Shown piece by piece: positions 32,534-33,083 of a stretch of DNA of 33,083 nucleotides. The notes under the pieces are model-generated. The model did no database searches and was not told the origin of the DNA. It saw only the letters and a program-made list of their open reading frames with translations. Every line of letters begins with the position of its first letter. Position 1 is the first letter of the stretch. The stretch spans positions 1 through 33,083 of the forward strand of contig CAZMCI010000008.1 in the NCBI GenBank assembly GCA_964564905.1, in the 5' to 3' direction. This DNA is from B75-G9 sp964564905. Lineage in GTDB: Archaea > Hadarchaeota > Hadarchaeia > Hadarchaeales > Hadarchaeaceae. Both the position numbers and the translations under genes were made by a program.

Positions 32534-32890
32534 GTGTACAACGCCTGTTGATTACTATTTTTTTCATCATTTATCCAACTTTCCGCAGAAAGGCCCCCAT
32601 GCGCTAGCGTGGGGATGAGAGCGGACCCCCAAATTGGTCAAGGTGTTTTCGGTCTGGAAGCGGGAAAAAAGAAAGCCAGATGGAAGCGTAGGATTTGATC
32701 AAAGAATGGGGAAAGACGTATTTTCGATTCGTCCTCTAAAGAGCGATTTTTCGGTGAAAACATCCTTGGCCTTTTTCAGAAATGGTGATTCGAACTCCAA
32801 AACCGAGAGAACGGCAGGAGGTGTTTTCGGTGAGGGGTCTCCGAAAACGGCTTGAACCAAAAGGGCCGAAGCAAGAAAATTGGTGGAAAA
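32534..32890. other. Non-coding stretch upstream of TnpB with a GC-rich hairpin
   Basis: 357 bp without a convincing gene. An 8-bp hairpin, CCCCATGC/GCGTGGGG with a GCTA loop, lies at 32595-32614 and is followed by ATGAGAGCGGACC. GTGTTTTCGGT occurs twice (32641-32651 and 32820-32830). A 73-residue open frame (32634-32855) has no recognisable domain. The hairpin could be an end of an IS200/IS605 element or part of a small RNA; I cannot decide. The left part should hold the promoter of the copy 2 protease. Confidence 0.45.
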
Positions 32891-33083
32891 GTGCAGGTGC
32901 GGAAGGTCATCAAGGCGAAGGTCGTGCGACTGACCAACGTCAAACACCAGATTCTTGACTACGAGTATAATGGGTTGCAGAAGTTCTTGCAGGGCGATCC
33001 CGGCATCAAACTCTACTCCGCCAACAAGCAGCAGGCAAAGCGGTTCTACCGCCAGATCAAACCCGGACGAGAATATCCTATCT
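32891..33083 (+). CDS. tnpB: TnpB (IS200/IS605-type RNA-guided nuclease), N-terminal part, cut by window edge
   Basis: 64 codons are visible, open to the window end. The N-terminus reads VRKVIKAKVVRLTNVKHQIL then EYNGLQKFLQGDPGIKLYSA and NKQQAKRFYRQIKPGREYP, which matches the start of archaeal TnpB/OrfB proteins (YSA.KQQA.R pattern). TnpB is the RNA-guided DNA nuclease of these elements. GTG 32891 has GGTGG upstream. Catalytic motifs and the guide-RNA end lie outside the window, so intactness cannot be judged. No tnpA is visible upstream. Confidence 0.75.
   Translation, partial: MQVRKVIKAKVVRLTNVKHQILDYEYNGLQKFLQGDPGIKLYSANKQQAKRFYRQIKPGREYPI

Overview
The window comes from an archaeon. Supporting features are bulge-helix-bulge (BHB) introns in tRNA and rRNA genes, TATA boxes of the type TTTAAATA, ribosomal protein S17e, a ThiD-ThiN fusion, GTP cyclohydrolase III, an archaeal ATP-dependent DNA ligase, the archaeal diadenylate cyclase DacZ, an archaeal phosphoglycerate mutase, and an S-layer-like protein with a C-terminal membrane anchor. 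The order 16S - tRNA-Ala - 23S, with no 5S gene directly behind, is the usual euryarchaeal layout. I cannot name the lineage from sequence reading alone; a thermophilic, uncultivated euryarchaeal group is a reasonable guess.

Region 1 (1-9532) is the rRNA operon, crowded with intervening sequences. The 16S gene (5' part missing) carries four introns: three archaeal BHB introns and one group I intron. The 23S gene carries one 31-nt BHB mini-intron, two larger BHB introns, one group I intron and an unexplained 34-nt insertion. For each BHB intron I could draw the 4-bp central helix with two 3-nt bulges, and cutting after the second bulge nucleotide restores the universal rRNA sequence. For both group I introns I see P1 with the splice-site U.G pair, P6, P7 (R and S elements), P9 and a terminal G. 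The two group I introns share core blocks but hold their LAGLIDADG homing endonuclease in different loops. One 16S BHB intron carries a helix-turn-helix plus PD-(D/E)XK-type nuclease instead of a LAGLIDADG protein. Two other endonuclease genes are broken by frameshifts and one is only a remnant.

Region 2 (9640-14837) holds housekeeping genes: ferredoxin and S17e (overlapping), thiDN, a ribbon-helix-helix regulator with a palindromic operator, a CDKAL1-type tRNA methylthiotransferase, GTP cyclohydrolase III, a small membrane protein, and tRNA-Leu(GAG) with a 19-nt BHB intron in the D-loop.

Region 3 (15022-19920) holds a 1097-residue surface protein in which a long E/D-N-rich helical segment appears to interrupt a beta domain, followed by an AAA/DUF4143 ATPase. 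Region 4 (19919-27381) has the two-subunit fumarase, divergent from a plus-strand run of DUF192 protein, DacZ and DNA ligase; this run converges on a RecJ-like DHH nuclease. A small membrane protein, MtnA and a NifU-like protein follow.

Region 5 (27444-33083) has two membrane proteins, ApgM, two intron-containing tRNA-Arg genes (one with two introns), two membrane-anchored Lon-type (S16) proteases without ATPase domains flanking a DUF5678 gene, and the start of a TnpB gene cut by the window edge. The main story is the density and variety of introns: about 8 in rRNA and 4 in three of the four tRNAs.
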